Source: Sporomusa malonica (GTDB lineage: Bacteria > Bacillota > Negativicutes > Sporomusales > Sporomusaceae). Taken from it: 64,000 nt of DNA. The notes below the pieces were generated by a model, which worked only from the letters and a program-made list of their open reading frames with translations, was not told where the DNA came from and did not search any database. The stretch lies in the NCBI RefSeq assembly GCF_041428715.1, contig NZ_CP155572.1. One strand, written 5' to 3'. Shown in pieces: positions 32,247-41,638 of this stretch (position 1 is its first letter; each line of letters begins with the position of its first letter). The position numbers were made by a program, and so were the translations under genes.

Positions 32247-33570
32247 TATTGCCATTTTGTGCTTTAATGTGTTCTAAACGCTCAGCAAACTTGGTTTCAA
32301 AACCATTTCGCGTAGGGTGGTAATAGCTTCGCTGTCTAAGCTTATCAGGCATATATTGTTGAGCAACGAAACCTTCGCTAAAGTCATGGGGATAAAGGTA
32401 GCCTTTCCCGCTGCCAAGCTCGCGGGCGCCACGGTAATGAGCATCGCAGAGATGAGGCGGTATTGCTCCATAATCCATACGACGAACATCCTCTATTGCT
32501 TGATCAATGGCCATGTACGCAGCATTACTTTTAGGTGAACAGGCCAGATACACTACAGCCTGGGCTAACGGAATCCGCCCCTCAGGCATACCAATAAATT
32601 GAACTGCCTGTGCTGCTGCCATTGCTACTACAAGAGCCTGTGGATCTGCGTTGCCGATATCTTCTGAAGCACAAATAACCAGCCTGCGTGCGATAAATTT
32701 TACGTCTTCCCCAGCTTCCAGCATCCGTGCAAGATAGTGTAGCGCCGCATCAGGATCTGAACCCCGCATACTTTTGATAAACGCCGACACTACATCATAG
32801 TGATTATCGCCCTTTTTATCATAGGCCTGTAGTTTTTCCCCAGCTACTATTTCAACTATTTCAGGAGTAACAATGCTTGATTGAGAAGGTTCAAGCATTG
32901 CTGCCGCTTGTTCAATGATATTGAGGGCTGTACGAGCGTCACCACCGGCTAAGGCCGCAATCTTAAGTAAGGTTTCCTCACTACAAGTAATTCCCGCTTG
33001 TCCAAGTCCACGCTCACGGTCTGTTAGCGCTTGTTCTACAATCCGGATAATACCCTGCTCATCAAGTCGTTTTAAACGAATTACCCGCATGCGTGAAAGA
33101 AGCGGCGAGTTTACTTCAAAGTAAGGGTTTTCCGTCGTTGCACCAATTAGAATAATAGTACCGTTTTCTACATAGGGTAAAAGGACATCCTGTTGTCCTT
33201 TATTAAATCTATGAATTTCGTCCACAAAAAGAATTGTTCGACGCTGATGGAGCCTAAGCCGCTCTTTTGCACTGTCAACCACTTTGCGAATATCGGCAGT
33301 ACCTGCAGCTACCGCATTCAATTTTTCAAAATGGCTGCCAGTCGTTTGTGCAATAATGTGAGCAAGTGTAGTCTTACCAGTCCCCGGCGGTCCATACAAA
33401 ATAATTGATGGTATATTGTCGGCTTCGATCATTCGCCGCAAAAATTTCCCACGACCAATAATCTCTTCTTGACCAATGTATTCTTCCAATGTTCTCGGCC
33501 GCATTTTAACGGCCAACGGTCTACTATCTTTCAACTGAACTTCAAACAAATTCTGCGAAAACAAGTCCAC
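32239..33570 (-). CDS. rarA: Replication-associated recombination protein A (RarA/MgsA)
   Basis: Clamp-loader-like AAA+ ATPase acting at stalled replication forks. The 443 residues contain RPRTLEEYIGQEEI, Walker A GPPGTGKTTLAH, Walker B LFVDEIHRFNKGQQD, sensor 1 GATTENPYF and the C-terminal MgsA domain (KSMRGSDPDAALHYLARML, ASEDIGNADPQAL, YLYPHDF). The start is GTG 33570. It sits alone between the two acetate-transporter genes. Confidence 0.95.
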   Translation of the reverse strand: MDLFSQNLFEVQLKDSRPLAVKMRPRTLEEYIGQEEIIGRGKFLRRMIEADNIPSIILYGPPGTGKTTLAHIIAQTTGSHFEKLNAVAAGTADIRKVVDSAKERLRLHQRRTILFVDEIHRFNKGQQDVLLPYVENGTIILIGATTENPYFEVNSPLLSRMRVIRLKRLDEQGIIRIVEQALTDRERGLGQAGITCSEETLLKIAALAGGDARTALNIIEQAAAMLEPSQSSIVTPEIVEIVAGEKLQAYDKKGDNHYDVVSAFIKSMRGSDPDAALHYLARMLEAGEDVKFIARRLVICASEDIGNADPQALVVAMAAAQAVQFIGMPEGRIPLAQAVVYLACSPKSNAAYMAIDQAIEDVRRMDYGAIPPHLCDAHYRGARELGSGKGYLYPHDFSEGFVAQQYMPDKLRQRSYYHPTRNGFETKFAERLEHIKAQNGNKK

Positions 33571-33660
33571 ACTATCACCCTTTTTACTGCTTGTGCTAAT
33601 ATGTTACTGGTATTAGGTATAGTATTCTAGCTAAACAGCAAAAAACCCTTGAGTAAAGTT

Positions 33661-33704
33661 AAAAAACAGACCACCGTATCCGATCAATATCGAATGCGGT
33701 GGTC
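33661..33704 (-). terminator. Terminator of the second acetate transporter gene
   Basis: Long stem with GACCACCG / CGGTGGTC at its base and a further CGAT / ATCG pairing, followed by TGTTTTTT on minus. Confidence 0.85.
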
Positions 33705-33721
33705 GTAATTAATTTTGTAAT

Positions 33722-34342
33722 TTAAGCGCGTCTCAGGATGCCGAGCGGTTTACCGATTGGCAGAACAACCCGTCCGGCAAACTTATTAAGGAATATAGCG
33801 CCACTTGCATAAAATCCGAGGATACTGATAGCAAGCTCAGACCAGGCGGCAATTGAATGTGCCCAGTGGAAACCCCAGGAATCAAGGGCAAGGCAAATTA
33901 AGAGAACATCAATTAAGACCATAATACCAATAAACACTTTGTTAGTATCCAAAGATGCCACTGTGGCAAATACAGAGAAAATGAAGTAACCAAAAAATGC
34001 GAAACCAAGTTGACTGACATCAGCCTGTGCAGCAAGTGCGGCACCAAATACTCCGCCTTTAATCATCCAAGCCATTGCAACGCTATACCAGAAAAGACCA
34101 AATGCGCCTAGAACGGTAGCGCCAAAGAGGTTGTTGTGCTTAAAATCCCAGTATGAGGCAACAAATTGAGCAGTAGCCCCAAGGAAGAAAGCCCAAGGAA
34201 TAAGGAATGCAGTGCCTGACGTCCAACCTAATTTTTGGGACGCTGCGACCAGTGTTACCATGGCCAGACCAAAGACGCCTAATGGAGTAGGATCAGCGAT
34301 GACTTCGGAAATTTTTTGTACTTCACCAGATTTGTTGCTCAT
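33722..34342 (-). CDS. Acetate uptake transporter family (GPR1/FUN34/YaaH), minus-strand copy
   Basis: A 206-residue six-helix protein, clearly paralogous to the 31575 gene (ADPTPLGVFGLAMVTLVAASQKL against ADPGGLGLFGLAMVTLVASSQ). It shares DFKHNN, the LFWYSVAMAWMIK region and the C-terminal LPIGKPLGI. GGGGGATATC lies before the ATG. It has its own promoter and terminator, so the two copies are separately controlled. Confidence 0.9.
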   Translation of the reverse strand: MSNKSGEVQKISEVIADPTPLGVFGLAMVTLVAASQKLGWTSGTAFLIPWAFFLGATAQFVASYWDFKHNNLFGATVLGAFGLFWYSVAMAWMIKGGVFGAALAAQADVSQLGFAFFGYFIFSVFATVASLDTNKVFIGIMVLIDVLLICLALDSWGFHWAHSIAAWSELAISILGFYASGAIFLNKFAGRVVLPIGKPLGILRRA

Positions 34343-34372
34343 GATATCCCCCTATAAAAAAGATGTACAACA

Positions 34373-34401
34373 AACATAACATAAATAGAATAAAAGGTCA
34401 A
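34373..34401 (-). promoter_or_regulatory. Promoter of the minus-strand acetate transporter gene
   Basis: TTGACC (34396-34401) and TATGTT (34373-34378) with a 17-base spacer, 31 bases before the start codon. Confidence 0.7.
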
Positions 34402-34453
34402 TTCTTGTCGAAATAAAGTATAAAGTTTTTTTAATCCTTTCAGTAAAGGTACA

Positions 34454-34502
34454 CAAAAAATTCGGACATCGTCCCCATTGATATAAGGAAGATGTCCGAA
34501 TA
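34454..34502 (-). terminator. Terminator of 6S RNA / aspS unit
   Basis: Stem ATTCGGACATC / GATGTCCGAAT with an 18-base loop, followed by TTTTTTG on minus, about 30 bases after the 6S closing stem. Confidence 0.8.
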
Positions 34503-34529
34503 TGTTTCTTAGCAGAAATTAACTCTCTC

Positions 34530-34735
34530 TATGAATGCTCAATCCCCACCATGCCGTATTGTCTGTGTTTTGAACCTGCCCCCGGCAGGTGGGTGCTCGC
34601 CTGATTACTTTGTGTGTCCCCTCAAACATACAGGGCATACAGGCCATAATCAGAGACAGGCTCCCGCAGTAAATGTGTTGGCTCAAAACATAGACTTCAA
34701 ACGAACACAGTAGGGTATGAGCAATTCTTTTGTTC
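34530..34735 (-). ncRNA. ssrS: 6S RNA
   Basis: About 205 nt of non-coding sequence just downstream of aspS. The ends pair as a closing stem (GAATTGCTCA near 34727 with TGAGCATTC near 34533-34541). Inside, CTGTGTT pairs with AACACAG, and TGATTA with TAATCA forms the upper arm, leaving the large central bubble typical of 6S RNA, which binds sigma-A holoenzyme. Bacillus subtilis also encodes its 6S-1 RNA (bsrA) next to aspS. It has its own consensus-like promoter and a terminator. The identification is from structure and position, not a model search. Confidence 0.82.
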
Positions 34736-34741
34736 GTTTTT

Positions 34742-34770
34742 ATATTATCAAATAAATCACGCAATTGCAA
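34742..34770 (-). promoter_or_regulatory. Promoter of 6S RNA
   Basis: TTGCAA (34765-34770) and TAATAT (34742-34747) with a 17-base spacer. It predicts an RNA 5' end at about 34735, matching the closing stem. Confidence 0.8.
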
Positions 34771-34808
34771 GAGTTTAGGCTCCGGAATATTCTTCCATTT
34801 ACAATCGC

Positions 34809-36638
34809 TTACTTTTTAGTCACAACATCAGACTTAATAAACAATTCCTTAAGCTGACGCGGTCCCACTTCCGACGGAGCTTGCATCATCATATCTGAAG
34901 CGCTTTGTGTTTTGGGGAAAGCAATAACATCCCGAATTGATGCTCGTTTGGCCATAAGCATAACTAGACGGTCTAAGCCAAAGGCGATACCGCCATGCGG
35001 CGGAGTGCCATACTCAAAAGCCTCAAGCAAATAACCAAACTTATCTATAGCTTCTTCAGGAGTTAGACCTATCGCCGTAAATACTTTTTCCTGAATGCTG
35101 CGGTTATAAATCCGGATGCTGCCACCGCCCAGTTCAATTCCGTTAAGCACCAAATCATAGGCTTTAGCTTTAATCTTGCCTGGATCATTGCCCAAATATT
35201 GAACGTCCTCGTCGCGCGGTGAAGTAAATGGGTGATGCATAGCAACCCAACGCTTGTCTTCTTCGTCATATTCAAACATGGGGAAATCAATAACCCATAA
35301 GAAGGTTAGTTTATCTGGATCGATTAAGTTAAGACGACGGCCCATTTCCAGTCTGAGCTGCCCTAATGCGGCTGCCACAACTTTAGGTTTATCAGCAACA
35401 AATAGCAGCAGATCACCAGTCTCAGCTTGCGTTAGAGCTGTCATTTTACTAATCGTATCTTCGCTAAAGAATTTAGTAATCGGCGATTTTAGGCCCTCGT
35501 CAGTATAGCATATCCAAGCTAATCCCTTAGCACCATAGGTGGCAACATAGTCTACTAGACCATCAAGTTCACGGCGGGGAGCGTTGGCGTAACCCTTAAC
35601 ATTAATGGCTTTAACCTGACCGCCGTTAGCTAGTACAGTATCAAATACTTTGAAGCCGGAATCTTTAAAGATTCCAGACAAATCAACCAGCTCCATACCA
35701 AAACGAAGATCAGGTTTATCTGAACCGTAGCGTGCCATGGCTTCATCATAACTTAAACGCACAAAAGACGCAGGCACCTCGGCGCCAATACCTTCTTTAA
35801 AGATGTGAGCAACCATTTGCTCCATAAGAGATATAATATCTTCTCTGTCAATAAAGGACATTTCAATGTCAAGCTGGGTAAACTCTGGCTGGCGATCAGC
35901 TCTTAAATCTTCATCCCGGAAGCAGCGGGCTATTTGAAAATAACGTTCCATCCCAGCAACCATAAGCAGCTGTTTATAGATTTGCGGCGATTGCGGCAAG
36001 GCATAAAACTTGCCTGGATTTACCCGGCTGGGTACCAAGTAGTCTCTAGCACCTTCAGGCGAACTTTTTGTCAGAATGGGGGTTTCAACTTCAAGAAAAC
36101 GGTGCTGATCCAAGAAGTCCCGCATGGACTTGGCCACCCGGTGTCTGAGCATAAGGTCTTTTTGCATCTCAGGCCGCCGCAGATCAAGATAACGGTACTT
36201 TAACCGTAGAATTTCATCAACCTCGATGTTGTCTTGGATATAAAAAGGCGATGTTTTGGCCATATTTAAGATTTTCAGTTCACTGCCATATACCTCAATT
36301 GTACCTGTATCCATATTAGGATTAATAGTACCTTCAGAACGAACCTTTACAGTACCGCGTACAGCCAGCACATATTCATTGCGAACCATCTCAGCCTTAA
36401 CAAAAGCATCCTTATTAACATCAGACGAAAATACTACTTGAACAATACCTGAACGATCACGCAAATCAATAAAGATAAGCCCGCCATGGTCACGGCGTCT
36501 GGAAACCCAGCCGCATAGAATAACTTCCTGGCCTGTGTGATCTTGGTTCAAATCATTACATGCATGGGTCCGTTTTAACCCCTGCATTGTATCAATTGCG
36601 CTAATTGTTTCATAATCGGCTGTTTCTATTTGTGCCAT
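34809..36638 (-). CDS. aspS: Aspartyl-tRNA synthetase
   Basis: Charges tRNA-Asp. The 609 residues include the OB anticodon domain (VILCGWVSRRRDHGGLIFIDLRD), class II motifs (RYLDLRRPEMQ, QSPQIYKQLLMVAGMERYFQIARCFRDED) and the C-terminal GGIAFGLDRLVMLM, plus the bacterial insertion. The ATG overlaps the hisS stop (TAATG), with GGAG five bases upstream. An internal Met 18 codons in would match shorter homologues. Whether it also charges tRNA-Asn cannot be said. Confidence 0.96.
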   Translation of the reverse strand: MAQIETADYETISAIDTMQGLKRTHACNDLNQDHTGQEVILCGWVSRRRDHGGLIFIDLRDRSGIVQVVFSSDVNKDAFVKAEMVRNEYVLAVRGTVKVRSEGTINPNMDTGTIEVYGSELKILNMAKTSPFYIQDNIEVDEILRLKYRYLDLRRPEMQKDLMLRHRVAKSMRDFLDQHRFLEVETPILTKSSPEGARDYLVPSRVNPGKFYALPQSPQIYKQLLMVAGMERYFQIARCFRDEDLRADRQPEFTQLDIEMSFIDREDIISLMEQMVAHIFKEGIGAEVPASFVRLSYDEAMARYGSDKPDLRFGMELVDLSGIFKDSGFKVFDTVLANGGQVKAINVKGYANAPRRELDGLVDYVATYGAKGLAWICYTDEGLKSPITKFFSEDTISKMTALTQAETGDLLLFVADKPKVVAAALGQLRLEMGRRLNLIDPDKLTFLWVIDFPMFEYDEEDKRWVAMHHPFTSPRDEDVQYLGNDPGKIKAKAYDLVLNGIELGGGSIRIYNRSIQEKVFTAIGLTPEEAIDKFGYLLEAFEYGTPPHGGIAFGLDRLVMLMAKRASIRDVIAFPKTQSASDMMMQAPSEVGPRQLKELFIKSDVVTKK

Positions 36639-37903
36639 TACTTCTCCATCTCCTCTATAATCATATGTACCAGTTCAGCCCTATCAATTAAATTTTGGCT
36701 GCCTGTTTCCATATTTTTTAACATTACTTTATTCTGTGCCAGCTCATCCTGGCCAATAAGCGCCACAAACTTGGCCGGATATTTATTGGCATATTTCATC
36801 TGCGCTTTTAAGCTGCGATTCATAAAATCCATATCAGCGGCGATACCTGCATGGCGAAGCTCAGTTAACAGCTCGAAGGATGCTGCCTGAGTCTCAGCTC
36901 CCAACGGGGCAACAAAAACATCAATCGCGTTATTTATGAATGGCAATAACTCTTGTTTTTCTAGCGCTAAAAGTACCCGCTCAATACCAATGGCAAAGCC
37001 GATACCCGGCGTTGGCTGACCGCCGCATTCGGCAATCAGACCGTCATAGCGGCCACCGCCACATACTGCGCTCTGCGCACCTAAGGGTGAGTACTGGATT
37101 TCAAAGGCCGTCTTTGTGTAATAATCAAGGCCACGCACTAAACGCGGATTAAGGACAAAACTAATCCCCGCAGCAGTCAAAAGATCTTTCAGTCCAGTAA
37201 AATGGTTACTGCAATCACTGCAAAGGCAATCGACCATATGAGGAGCACCTTGAGAGTGTTCAGCACATGTCTCATTTTTACAATCTAAAATACGCATAGG
37301 ATTACGATCATACCTGGACTGACAGTCTGAACATAAGTGCGATACTTTATCGCGAAAAAACTCTTGCAGCTTAGTGCGGTAAACAGGACGACATTCTGGG
37401 CAGCCAACCGAATTAATTAACAATTTTAATTCATTTAACCCTAACTTGTTAAGAAGCTCTACTGCCAAGCTAATAATCTCAGCATCAATAGTTGGCCCGT
37501 GCGCGCCGATAGCTTCGATGCCAAACTGGTGAAACTGGCGGTAACGGCCAGCTTGCGGCCGGTCATACCTAAACATGGGTCCGATATAAAATAATTTTGT
37601 CGGCTGCGGTCCAGCATACAGTTTGTTCTCTAAATAAGAGCGAACCACAGAAGCAGTATTTTCAGGTCTTAATGTAATATTGCGTTTACCTCTATCGGTA
37701 AAGGTATACATCTCTTTTTCAACAATATCAGTAGTCTCTCCGATACCGCGTAAAAAAAGTTCTGTATGCTCAAAAATCGGGGTACGAATCTCGTGATAGG
37801 CAAAATTACGGCATACTTCACGAATCGTTTTTTCAACATACTGCCAATGTCCACTAGTATCAGGCAATATATCCTTAGTTCCCCGAGGGCCTGTTGTCAG
37901 CAT
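36638..37903 (-). CDS. hisS: Histidyl-tRNA synthetase
   Basis: Charges tRNA-His. The 421 residues begin with GPRGTKDILPD and carry class II motif 2 (PMFRYDRPQAGRYRQFHQFG), the histidine motif GLDYYTKTAFEI, GGGRYDGLI and the C-terminal anticodon domain. A cluster of cysteines (about 175-230, including CPECRP, CSDC, CKNETC, CLCSDC) lies in the insertion domain and may bind zinc, as in some Bacillota. It forms a hisS-aspS pair. Confidence 0.96.
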   Translation of the reverse strand: MLTTGPRGTKDILPDTSGHWQYVEKTIREVCRNFAYHEIRTPIFEHTELFLRGIGETTDIVEKEMYTFTDRGKRNITLRPENTASVVRSYLENKLYAGPQPTKLFYIGPMFRYDRPQAGRYRQFHQFGIEAIGAHGPTIDAEIISLAVELLNKLGLNELKLLINSVGCPECRPVYRTKLQEFFRDKVSHLCSDCQSRYDRNPMRILDCKNETCAEHSQGAPHMVDCLCSDCSNHFTGLKDLLTAAGISFVLNPRLVRGLDYYTKTAFEIQYSPLGAQSAVCGGGRYDGLIAECGGQPTPGIGFAIGIERVLLALEKQELLPFINNAIDVFVAPLGAETQAASFELLTELRHAGIAADMDFMNRSLKAQMKYANKYPAKFVALIGQDELAQNKVMLKNMETGSQNLIDRAELVHMIIEEMEK

Positions 37904-37905
37904 AA

Positions 37906-39492
37906 TTAATCCTCCTTACAGTCGCCATATAATCTTGAAAGCAGTGTATTTCTTTCGTTTAAATAAACATCTAGATTTTTTATGTAGGAGACAACATCTT
38001 TGGCATTATAGGAACTTTGAAGCCGCCAGTGATTAGGGCTTACTGCCTTAGTACCAGCACCGGGTCCAATGCCGATGATCGTCTGTCTTTCTTCCATTAT
38101 TTGAATATTATAAAGGCAATCGGTTTCCGGTTTGGCATAGCCGATGTTTTCAAGATTACCTGTCATATACTTCTGCCGGTATAAATAGTATGGATGCATG
38201 TCCAAGCTGGTGGCGTAATCGGTAGCAACCTTAAGCATTGCTTGAGTTACTTCCTCATTGGGCAAAGATTGTCCTGATAGTATGCCGGAACTCAGTGACT
38301 CCTTCAGGATGGAGCCACGCTTTAAGGCTAACGTATGTACCGTAATATTTTCAGGGTTGAGCATGGCAATTTGCCGCATGGTATCCTCCATATCGGCTTC
38401 AGTCTCACCAGGCAGACCTGCAATTACATCCATGTTTACCAGGGGTATCCCAGCATAGCGGATTTTACCGAATATGTCTATTATATCTTGAACAGTATGT
38501 CTTCGTCCAATCTGTTTTAATGTTTTATCTTGCATTGTTTGCGGATTTATACTTACCCTATTTACTCCATATTGCCGCAAAACATCAATTTTTTCGTTAT
38601 TAATGCTATCAGGGCGTCCAGCTTCAACTGTAAATTCTTTCGTTTGCGCACTCCTAAAGCCTTCTCTAATTAGAGCAAGCAAAGCGGCCAAATCAGTTGC
38701 TGACAAACTCGTAGGTGTTCCGCCACCAACATAAATACTCTCTACCGATAAATTAAACCTTGCTATTAGCTGTGAAGTGCTTTCGATGTCTCGGGTAATT
38801 GACCGTAAAAAAGCATCAAGCTGTTCTCGCCGCTCGGGCAGCACATAGGCTGGGAATGAGCAGTATAAACATCTCGATGGACAATAGGGTATTCCTATAT
38901 ATATACTTATTTTTTTTTCGTTCACTGGATTATCAGGGCTAACGATCACGGGGCGCTGATGGATGGCAATACCGGTAACAAGTGCAGCCTTGGCGGGTTC
39001 TAACGCATACTCTTGCACAAGTTTTGCAGTGATTTGGGAACGAATAAGACCTTGATCCAACAAACGATGGACTATTTTCGTGGGACGAACACCACGAAGA
39101 ATTCCCCACGGTGCTGGGTTACTTCCTGTTAACTTCCGCATAAGCCGAAGAACAGTAAGACGTACCAGTCGCCTGACCAGCCCAGTTACATCTTCACTGT
39201 CTTCACTCTTAGTGCGCGCCAGCGGCATAGGACGATACTCATATTCAGTCAAAGATTCGATTTCAGCTGCTGGGGTACAAAAGCTAATAACAATTTTTAT
39301 ACTTACTTGATCCTCTTCACATCTGACTGAACTTACTATAAGCAGACTGCCAGGCTTAAGATCAGCTAAGCGGGCCCCTTCCGGCCAGACGCCCGCAGCA
39401 TCAACATTAAACAGGAGCATAGTATCACGTATAGCAGAAGAAATATCAACGCCGGCACCAGCATTAGTAAAGAAAAAATTATTAATCTTCAC
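37906..39492 (-). CDS. hemZ: HemZ-type coproporphyrinogen dehydrogenase-like radical SAM protein
   Basis: A 528-residue radical SAM protein of the HemZ class. A long N-terminal extension (about 200 residues with GILRGVRPTKIVHRLLDQG) precedes the radical SAM core, with CPSRCLYC in YIGIPYCPSRCLYCSFPAY and VYVGGGTPT-like SIYVGGGTPT. HemZ proteins are related to oxygen-independent coproporphyrinogen oxidase; the exact activity is unsettled. The GTG start overlaps the end of fur. Confidence 0.88.
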   Translation of the reverse strand: MKINNFFFTNAGAGVDISSAIRDTMLLFNVDAAGVWPEGARLADLKPGSLLIVSSVRCEEDQVSIKIVISFCTPAAEIESLTEYEYRPMPLARTKSEDSEDVTGLVRRLVRLTVLRLMRKLTGSNPAPWGILRGVRPTKIVHRLLDQGLIRSQITAKLVQEYALEPAKAALVTGIAIHQRPVIVSPDNPVNEKKISIYIGIPYCPSRCLYCSFPAYVLPERREQLDAFLRSITRDIESTSQLIARFNLSVESIYVGGGTPTSLSATDLAALLALIREGFRSAQTKEFTVEAGRPDSINNEKIDVLRQYGVNRVSINPQTMQDKTLKQIGRRHTVQDIIDIFGKIRYAGIPLVNMDVIAGLPGETEADMEDTMRQIAMLNPENITVHTLALKRGSILKESLSSGILSGQSLPNEEVTQAMLKVATDYATSLDMHPYYLYRQKYMTGNLENIGYAKPETDCLYNIQIMEERQTIIGIGPGAGTKAVSPNHWRLQSSYNAKDVVSYIKNLDVYLNERNTLLSRLYGDCKED

Positions 39493-39931
39493 GTTTTTTG
39501 CGGCACTCCTGACAATATCCGTAAAACTTAACTTGATGATCTACGATGGTAAAATTGCTGTTTTTAGCAATTACGTTTTCTAGCTCGTCCATTAAATCAT
39601 CTTCAAACTCTATCACCTTGCCACAGGCAAGGCAAATAAGATGATGATGATGATGGGGCGTACTTGTTTCATTAATTTCATATCGGCTGCGGCCATCACC
39701 AAAATCCATTTTTTGCAGAACATCGAGTTCACTCAATAATTCAAGCGTGCGGTATACTGTTGCCAACCCAATATCGTTCGACTGCTGCCGCACAATATTA
39801 TGAACGTCTTCAGCGCTTAAATGCTTGTCTTGATTATCGATAAAAACCTGCAAAACAATTTGGCGTTGGGGTGTCAGCTTATAGTCCCGTTCCCGAAACT
39901 TTTGACGCAAGTTAGACAAATCAATACTCAT
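39482..39931 (-). CDS. fur: Fur family ferric uptake regulator
   Basis: Metal-dependent repressor. The 149 residues show the winged helix (YKLTPQRQIVLQVFIDN, IGLATVYRTLELLSELDVLQ) and the metal domain with DFGDGRSRYEI, PHHHHHLICLACG and YGYCQECRK, where the two CxxC pairs form the structural zinc site. The pattern is closest to Fur rather than PerR or Zur. The ATG at 39931 has AGGTGA upstream; a GTG at 39940 is possible. It lies in an operon with a permease and hemZ. Confidence 0.85.
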   Translation of the reverse strand: MSIDLSNLRQKFRERDYKLTPQRQIVLQVFIDNQDKHLSAEDVHNIVRQQSNDIGLATVYRTLELLSELDVLQKMDFGDGRSRYEINETSTPHHHHHLICLACGKVIEFEDDLMDELENVIAKNSNFTIVDHQVKFYGYCQECRKKRED

Positions 39932-39936
39932 ATAAT

Positions 39937-40989
39937 TCACCTGTCCTTCGGAACTTCATCCAAATACCAGAGGTGCCGGAGTACAACCTTGAATAATGCG
40001 GCAACAGGCACGGCCAGAATCATTCCGGCGATTCCGTACAATTGGCCGCCTATCAACAAACTTATAATTACCAATACGGGATGCAAATCAATGGTGTGCC
40101 CCATAATATTAGGAACAATTATGTGGTTTTCAATTTGATGAAGGATTATATAAAAAGCAGCCACTTTTGTTGCTAACACGGGTGATGACAAATAAGCTAG
40201 CAAGATAGCAGGAATAGCACCAATTATCGGCCCGATAATTGGGAGTGTCTCAGTCAAAGTAACCAGGAGACCCAATACAAGCGGATAGTCCACTCTCAAA
40301 AAGTACATGCCGCTAAATACCATTAAACCCATTATGGCACTAATCAGTACCTGACCGCGAATATAATTGCTCACAACCATAGCCAATTCTTCAATTATGC
40401 TGACAGCTCGGGGCTGGGATAAAGGAGGAAAAAGGGTAATAACATCAGCTTTGAGACTTCGCCAGTCTTTCAAAAAATAGTAAGTTAAAACAGGTACAAC
40501 TACCAGCTCAATGATTTGTGTGGCAAAAGCGAATACTGCATTAATAATATTACGCATGAAGCCTACGCCATAAGAAGCTGCTCCAGTCAGTCCATCAGTA
40601 ATCAGCGAGCGGATATTATCAGGAACTTGTGCAGAATTTGCCTGTTGCTCAATCAACATAGTTAGCTTGTTAATTCTGCTAACCAGTTTGGGCAGGTCAA
40701 TAACAAAGTTATTAAACTCACTGATAAATGGTAATAAGACAAACATCGTAATAGCGCTCAGGAGCAGGCCAGTTAGCAGAAAAGCTAGTAAAATAGCTAC
40801 TTCACGGGGTAAATGATATTTCTTCGTACCCATGGGTACGTCAGTCAGAGCATTTACTAGTGGATTAAGCACAAAAGCCGCGATAATAGCAACAATAATA
40901 GGTAGATAAATAACCGTTACCTGGCTGAGCATATATAATCCAGAGGCTAAAATGACGATTTTTATCCAAACGGCAAGTGATTTCATCAT
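39937..40989 (-). CDS. AI-2E family transporter (PerM-like), second copy
   Basis: A 350-residue polytopic membrane protein paralogous to the 26143 gene. It has about eight hydrophobic segments, with LVVPVLTYYFLKDWRSLKADV in the centre and the signatures LPIIGPIIGAIPA and NHIIVPNIMGHTIDLHPVLV near the end. The C-terminal tail is short and charged. It ends four bases into fur, so the two are coupled. The substrate is unknown. Confidence 0.88.
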   Translation of the reverse strand: MMKSLAVWIKIVILASGLYMLSQVTVIYLPIIVAIIAAFVLNPLVNALTDVPMGTKKYHLPREVAILLAFLLTGLLLSAITMFVLLPFISEFNNFVIDLPKLVSRINKLTMLIEQQANSAQVPDNIRSLITDGLTGAASYGVGFMRNIINAVFAFATQIIELVVVPVLTYYFLKDWRSLKADVITLFPPLSQPRAVSIIEELAMVVSNYIRGQVLISAIMGLMVFSGMYFLRVDYPLVLGLLVTLTETLPIIGPIIGAIPAILLAYLSSPVLATKVAAFYIILHQIENHIIVPNIMGHTIDLHPVLVIISLLIGGQLYGIAGMILAVPVAALFKVVLRHLWYLDEVPKDR

Positions 40990-41001
40990 ACGTAATCCAA
41001 G

Positions 41002-41622
41002 TTACTGAACAAAGGGATTGTGTGTACGTTCCCAGCCTATCGTGGTTTCTGGGCCGTGGCCTGGCAGGACAGTAACATCATCCTCAAGGTTCAGCAGGTT
41101 ATCTTTGATGCTATTGATTAGCTGACTATGAGAACCGCCCGGAAAATCAGTCCGGCCAATTGATTCAGCAAACAATGTATCCCCAGCAATTAGCACTTTG
41201 TCTGACAGCAAGCAAATACCTCCAGGTGTGTGCCCAGGCGTATGCAAAACTTTCAATTTAATGTTACCAACAGCAATAGTATCATTATGACTTAGTAGCT
41301 GATCAGCAGGCTGGCAAACAATACCGCCGCCAATAAACATAGATAGGTTGCTCTGAGCACTTGTCAACATACCGGCATCTTCATGATGAATGAGAACTTT
41401 TGCGCCGGTAGCCTGCTGAATCGCGTCGTTTGCCGCAATATGATCGGCATGTCCATGTGTATTGATAATATACTCAACCTTAAGATTAGCTTTATTAATT
41501 TCAGAGATGATGGCGTCGGCGCTTCCGCCAGGATCAATTACGCCAGCTTTTAATGTTTGCTCGCAATACACTACATAGCAATTAGTTCCAAGATGGCCTA
41601 CTTGCAGTTGAATTACTTTCAC
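41002..41622 (-). CDS. MBL-fold hydrolase (glyoxalase II-like)
   Basis: A 206-residue metallo-beta-lactamase fold protein. The motif THGHADHIAAND gives HxHxDH. Other metal ligands are HTPGHTPGGICLL, LIAGDTLFAESIGRTDFPGG and LPGHGPETTIGWE. The start is GTG 41622 with AAGGAG upstream. It sits between dtd and an AI-2E permease in the rel operon, as in many Bacillota. Glyoxalase activity is not proven by sequence. Confidence 0.88.
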   Translation of the reverse strand: MKVIQLQVGHLGTNCYVVYCEQTLKAGVIDPGGSADAIISEINKANLKVEYIINTHGHADHIAANDAIQQATGAKVLIHHEDAGMLTSAQSNLSMFIGGGIVCQPADQLLSHNDTIAVGNIKLKVLHTPGHTPGGICLLSDKVLIAGDTLFAESIGRTDFPGGSHSQLINSIKDNLLNLEDDVTVLPGHGPETTIGWERTHNPFVQ

Positions 41623-41638
41623 ATAATCACACTCCTTA

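Noticed and set aside
34519..34770. Open frames on both strands across the 6S RNA region
   Set aside because: They coincide with the RNA stems, lack ribosome sites and have no protein-like composition.
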